Assembly (NCBI GenBank): GCA_013180625.2
Contig: SNVD02012237.1
Coordinates: forward strand, 186,001 to 250,000
DNA: 64,000 bases
Direction of reading: 5' to 3'
Source of the DNA: Boswellia sacra
Lineage: Eukaryota > Streptophyta > Magnoliopsida > Sapindales > Burseraceae
The notes under the pieces: generated by a model
What the model was told of the DNA's origin: nothing
Seen by the model: only the letters and a program-made list of their open reading frames with translations
Database searches by the model: none
Shown here: positions 58,875-64,000 of the stretch, piece by piece
Layout of the letters: every line of letters starts with the position of its first letter
Position numbering within the stretch: position 1 is the stretch's first letter
Translations under genes and position numbers: made by a program

Positions 58875-61300
58875 TGTGATACTCCAACTAGTGACATCGC
58901 AATAAATTAAATATGAAAGGGCTTCATAGGAAGATTTGAAAAACTTGGGGTTAAGTTAGAATTTTACCTAAATGAGGATAAGTATATAAGAGGAAAGGTT
59001 GAGAGATTTCTAGAGTATTTCATTTTTTATTTCTTACTCTAAAACCCAAGCTCTCTCTTACCCTCTCTAGTTTGCAAAGTATTTGAAGGAGAATGGGAAG
59101 GCTTTAGAAGGAGGAAAGATAGAATTCGCTTCCTTCTCCCATTTCTAGCATATAATTATGAAATGTTGCTATGAAATATCGTGTTAGAAAGTGATTTATG
59201 GTGTTTCCATGTCATGTATATTATGAAACATGCTGGAACTCATTATTTAAGATGAGTTATGAAAGATTTAAGAAGATTGGATATTGTTAGGAAGCTAGAA
59301 ATAGTGTTTGAGGTCAAATCCTACAGAGCTTTTGCACTGAGCAGGGTTAGTCTAAAAATTCTTAGAAATTTTAGGGTTTTTTTCTGACTCTGAAATTTCT
59401 AGTTGATAAAGTAACATGTTTAGGAGCATATAAAATTTTGAATCACTTAAAAATTCAAAGTGTGTGATTTGTGGTAAAGTTTTGAATCTGCTGAAACGAA
59501 TTTGAATATCCCCTATTTTGAAACAGAGCATGGGGAATGAATTTTAGATTACGGCCTTATCCTTCATAAAAACTCCTAATTTTTGGTATGATACATTTTA
59601 TATGTGTTTTATATTGGACTATAAAATTTGTGTTAATTTGGCCATTATTGGAAATTCTATAAATTCCTAAAATCATGATGCTCAGTTGAAGGAATCCCTG
59701 GATAGAATAGGTAAAGTACTAAAATAAGTAATTTTGAGGGGGCATATAACCTAGTTTTGCTTTGAAAATTTTAATGAGACATGTTATATGTGCATAAATG
59801 ATGTCCACAATGTGGTATAGATTTTTGGAATAGGCATTGACTTCCTAAAAATCATCCAATTAAATAAGCGTGGGGCTGAGTTAGTAAAAAGGATCTATTT
59901 TTCACTAATTGTGTGTTGATCCTTAAAGAAATTTTGTTATGATTTCCAAGTTGAATCAAGGAGTTTCACAGCGAAATTTAATCAGGAAAGTAAGCTTATC
60001 CTGTTCGAAGGACATAATAGACTTATTATTTATGTTATGAGATGTGTGTGCCATATGATTTTGTTGAATATCTATGTTATGATTATTTAAATTACTATGT
60101 TTTGATGGCTGGATAGTTTAATTTTGAGCTTGTGATTATGAGAATGAGATATGAGAGCATGAATTGAACTATGATATGTTAAGGAAGTCATATGAATTTG
60201 AGTACGTGATGGCATTGCATTATGCCTATGATTTTGGATGTGCTAGCACACCTATGATTTTGATAGGCGATGGCATTGAATTAAGCCTATGATTTTGATA
60301 TGTAATTGTATGGAATTGTGCCTACGGTTGATGGCATAAAGTTGTGCCTATGACTTTGATATGTGACTTTTCAAAATTATGTTTAAAACTTTGATATGTG
60401 ATGGTTTGGAAATGGGCAAATGGCCTTATATTTGATGGCATGAAATCTATGTATTTGGAAAATGATATGTGAAAAATTATGAAGATGATGATTCATGCCT
60501 ATTGCCTTGGGGACCAAGCTTCCATCTTATGATTAATTAGCATGAGGGCCACCTTTTGAGATTGTGTGAGCGCCACCGCTTGAAGGTTTCGGGAACCACA
60601 AAGTGTCACACACAATACAAAGTGCCATGTGCAAATCTTTGTGATTGACTGGATGGGGGGAGGTTCAAACCATGTGTATCATCACGAAGGATTCAATAGC
60701 ATAGACCCTGTATCATCTAGATTGTCAGACTAGCCTCGAATTGTAATGATATGTGTTATGTGCCGCTAAGGTTTTATGTGATTTGTAAGTAAGTTAACCT
60801 TGTTTTAAGGACACAATAGACTTGTTAATTATGTTATGAGCGGTGTTATGTCACGTGATTTTATTAAATGCCAATGTGATATTAATTAAACTACTATGTT
60901 TGTGATAGATGGGAAGCTTGGTTTTGAGTTGGTGTTTATGAGATTAAGATGTGAAGGCATGCATTGAAATGTGATGTATTATGAAAATCGAAAAAATACC
61001 GAAGAATCTTGGGGACATGAATTTCTAAAATGCATGGGAGCCACCTCTTGAAATTGTGTGAGGGTCACCTCTTGAAGGTTATGAGAATCATAAAGTGTCA
61101 TATGCAAATTAGTGATTAATTGAATGAGGGGAGGTCCAAACCATGTGTTTTCTTACGGAGGATTCGGTAGCATGGGCCCGGTATCGCCCAGATTATCGAA
61201 TTATTGGACTAGCCTTAAACTTATGATAATATGTGATATGTGTGTCCCTAAGGTTAATAAGCGCATATGTGTACGAGTGATAAGAATGGCTCGAGAAAGG
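58875..61300 (+). repeat. Ty3/gypsy-type LTR or LTR-derived repeat, + strand
   Basis: Starts TGTGATACTCCAACTAG and goes on through a leader rich in CTCTCTC. It is the same family as the - strand copy at 35.4-37.8 kb; shared phrases include AACCATGTGT, GACTAGCC and AAATTCAAAGTGTGTG. No coding sequence was recognised. The right boundary is approximate. Confidence 0.55.
59990..61260 (+). repeat. Internal direct duplication in the LTR-like repeat
   Basis: About 59,990-60,790 and 60,790-61,260 are diverged direct copies. Both run from an AAGGACA(T/C)AATAGACTT phrase through GAGGGCCACC/GAGGGTCACC to GGGGAGGT(T/C)CAAACCATGTGT and GACTAGCCT. The second copy has internal deletions. Confidence 0.65.
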
Positions 61301-61439
61301 CATTTATGAAATTAAATAAGTGCATGTGTGTGTGTATAAGTAACTGGAATTGCTTAAGAAATGAATGTATGAAATTAAATTAGTGAATATGTAAATGTGT
61401 ATGTGGTGAAAATGTCTAAGAATGAGAGGCAAAATAGAA

Positions 61440-61942
61440 AACTGGTGCAGGCACATGAATGAGACTATGTAGGAACACCACCTTAACTGACCTAAACCAT
61501 CCAGAATGGACAGTGTAGGAGCACAACCTATGTGGCGTAGGAGTGCAACTATGAGATTTTGAAAACCCTGCAAATCAGCAATGTTTCGCCCTTGCATAAT
61601 TTTTTTGGCGTAAGAGTGCAAGTCTAAGACTTTGAAAATATTCTCAACCCGAGACTTGGTGCAGGCATAACAATAAATTTTATTTAGACTAGGAAATAGC
61701 ATTATGCTTTTGTGCAACAACCTTTGTGCTCCGGCCTGAACTCTCTGCCTAGATGCATCTGCAAACCCAGAATCGGTGCTCTTGCACCAATGCTACACTC
61801 CTGTGAAGCACTCATTACGTTGTGGTGCCAAGTTTCTACCTTAGAATGTCTAACACTGCATCTGGTGCTTTGACGCAGCTCCAGCTGTGTGCTTGCTCCC
61901 TTTTTCTGCCTACACTATACAAGTTGAGTCGCTAAACTCACA
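61440..61942 (-). repeat. Probable 3' LTR of a - strand copia element
   Basis: On the - strand a polypurine tract AAGGTGGAGATT (complement of 61,943-61,954) is followed by TGTGAGTTTAGCGACTC, a typical copia LTR start. The far end of the LTR was not located, so the left limit is a guess. Confidence 0.5.
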
Positions 61943-62029
61943 AATCTCCACCTTGGATCAGTATGTTCCATACTATAAACCACCACAGCAAATTGCCAGC
62001 CACAACTATCTTCAAACTAAAAATGGTCC

Positions 62030-64000
62030 TTTCATTACTCATATGAAATCCAAGCAAGTGTTGAACTTGACAATCATAATAGGCTTAGTGATCATATATG
62101 TCAGATTTCATTCAGCATAAATTTTAACTACTGAAACCTTCCCTTCAGCAATCATATCTCTTATAAAAAGTAGCTTGACGTCTATATGTTTGGTTCTTTC
62201 ATGACACATTTGACTTTTGGTTAAATGTATTGAACTTTGGTTATCACAAAACAATTTTATCTTGCTTTGCCTCACACCAAACTCACCAACAAGCCCTTAC
62301 AGCCACAATGCTTCTTTTACAGCCACAACGCTTCTTTTACAGCCTCTGTAGCAATAACATATTCTACCTTAGTTGTCGAAAGAGCCACAACTGATTGCAA
62401 ATTTGCTTTTCAAATGGTGCAACCAAACAATGTAAACACATAATCGTAACAACCTTATTTTGTCAAGATCACCCACAAAGTTTGCATCCATATAACCCAT
62501 CAACTTTTATCCATATGTTTGCATCCCTCGTACACTAACCTATAGCTATAAGTACCATTAAGATACTTGAATATCCACTTGATGGCTTCCCAATGATTTC
62601 TACTCGGATTTGCCATGAAACTACTTACCAAGCTTGCTGTATAAGCCAAGTCTGGCCTTGTATAAACCATGGAGTACATCAAACTCCCAATAGCACTTGC
62701 ATAAGGATTTCTTGCCATCTCCTCTTTCTGAATATCCGTGGTAGAATACTATATCAATGAAAGTTTACAATGAGCTGCCAAGGAGTTTGCACCTTCTTTG
62801 CACCAACTATGTTGAACTTCTCAAGTATTTTGAGTATATAGTCACCTTGAGATAGAAATAACAAACCTTTATCTCTATCTTTCTAATTTTCATCCCAAAA
62901 ATCTTCCTAGCATAAGCCAAATCTTTCATCTCAAACTCCTTGCTCAGCTACAATTTTAGTTTTTGAATTTCTTCCATGTTCGTTGATTCAATCAACATGT
63001 CATCAACATACAACAACAAGAAAATCCCAACTCTAATTTTCAAACATTTGATGTATACAGAGCTATCATATTTACTTCTGGTATACCTATGTTTGATCAT
63101 AAACTCATCAAACTTTAAATACCATTACATTGGTGATTGCTTGAGGCCGTACAAGGGTTTTTTCAACAAACACACATTGTCTTCACTTTCTACTTTTACA
63201 AAACCCTTCGGTTGTGCCATCATAATCCTCTCCTCCAAATTACCACGAAAGATTACGATTTTATGATCCATTTGCTCTAACTCCACATTAAACTGGGTTA
63301 CTAGAGCTAGTAGTACTCTAATAGACATGTGTTTCATGATAGAAGAGAAAACCTCAATGAAATCTATGCCCTCCTTTTGCGTGAATCCTTTTGCCACCAA
63401 CCTTGCCTTTCTCATAGCGTCTTCTTTTTGTTTAAAAACCTATTTATAACCTACTATCTTCTATCTAGTAGTGTTATCAACCAAGATCCAGGTATGATTC
63501 TTATTCAAAGAATCTATTTTCTCCTTCATCAGCTGCTGCCAATGACTCATATCTCTACAAGCCAATGCTTCTCTATAGCTTCTAGGCTTATTACCATCAA
63601 TTTCCTCTGATATAGATAGTGCAAAAGCTATAAGATCAATGTAACCATACCTTACCAGTGGTGCTATTGTCCTCTACCAAATCTCTTGCTAGTCAATGGT
63701 TTCTTAAGTCGTCAGACTCATCAAGGACCTCCTTAACGTCATCATGTTCAACTATTTCACTTGTCTCTTTCTTTTAAGAATCTTCAGCTTCATGGAGCTC
63801 CACCTTAGTCCTAATACTACCCGCAGCCGTAGCATTCTCACTAGATATTTATTTAGGTTTTGAACAACCCCCAAAATAGAACTCCGACTCTCTAAAAGTG
63901 ACATCTTTGCTTGTGAAACATTTTTAAACATTTGACTCTTGTCACCACAACCTGTACCCTTTCACCCCATCTAGATAACCAACAAACATGCACTTTTTTA
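62030..64000 (-). pseudogene. Ty1/copia pol fragment (integrase C-terminus, RT, RNase H), - strand, runs off the window
   Basis: Reading leftwards from 64,000: the integrase C-terminal KCMFVGYLDGVKGYRLW; RT with RKARLVAKGFTQKEGIDFIE (63,415 down) and PLYGLKQSP; the catalytic LLLYVDDMLI near 63,000; SAIGSLMYSMVYTRPDLAY (62,718-62,500); and the RNase H end with CHERTKHIDVKLLFIRD near 62,190. Frames change repeatedly and stops are present, so it is a relic. Its 5' part lies beyond the window. Confidence 0.85.

Overview
The window is plant nuclear DNA: AT-rich, with spliced genes that have GT-AG introns, receptor kinases of the plant S-domain class, and a dense load of plant transposable elements (Ty1/copia, Ty3/gypsy, hAT, PIF/Harbinger, CACTA). 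Gene content and intron layout fit a eudicot. The tandem CES101-like S-domain kinases and SAUR relics would suit a woody rosid such as Citrus, but that is an inference from general knowledge and not proven here.

Layout. Bases 1-18,000 are a small receptor-kinase cluster. Two complete, tandemly duplicated G-type lectin S-domain receptor-like kinases lie on the + strand (825-4959 and 13757-17871). They share eight exons, the same intron phases and about 0.8 kb of upstream sequence. A truncated, frameshifted S-domain pseudogene lies between them on the - strand (6551-7716). Both intact genes carry two consecutive, phase-symmetric transmembrane exons, which is the most interesting gene-level feature here. 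Bases 18,400-25,400 hold non-autonomous DNA transposons (hAT-like at 18467, 21466 and 23774, and an unclassified MITE at 19861) in gene-poor AT-rich DNA. Bases 25,491-30,804 are a decayed Ty1/copia element with both LTRs. Bases 31,400-33,300 hold a decayed DUF1985-type transposon gene on the - strand. Bases 33,440-38,270 are repeats related to a Ty3/gypsy LTR plus a two-copy tandem repeat. Bases 38,270-41,359 are the right half of a CACTA transposon with a well-preserved seven-exon Transposase_24-like gene and a right terminus. Bases 41,570-46,900 contain two SAUR pseudogenes (- strand) and a possible CACTA left end. Bases 46,978-51,079 are a non-autonomous Ty3/gypsy-like element with a nested Harbinger MITE. 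Bases 51,781-58,731 are a complete, fairly young SIRE-like copia element that lacks reverse transcriptase. Bases 58,870-61,300 are a gypsy LTR-like sequence inverted relative to the 35.4-37.8 kb copy. Bases 61,900-64,000 are a - strand copia pol fragment that runs off the window.

How the genes relate. The only apparently functional host genes are the two receptor kinases, which are predicted plasma-membrane proteins. The Transposase_24-like gene is transposon-borne but its exons 2-7 are open. The rest are pseudogenes or mobile-element remains. I found no tRNA or rRNA gene, no CRISPR array, and no clearly new biological system. The strongest leads are the duplicated transmembrane exons, an upstream ORF present in only one paralogue, tRNA-like Pol III modules inside a hAT element, and the double tandem arrays in the SIRE-like LTR.
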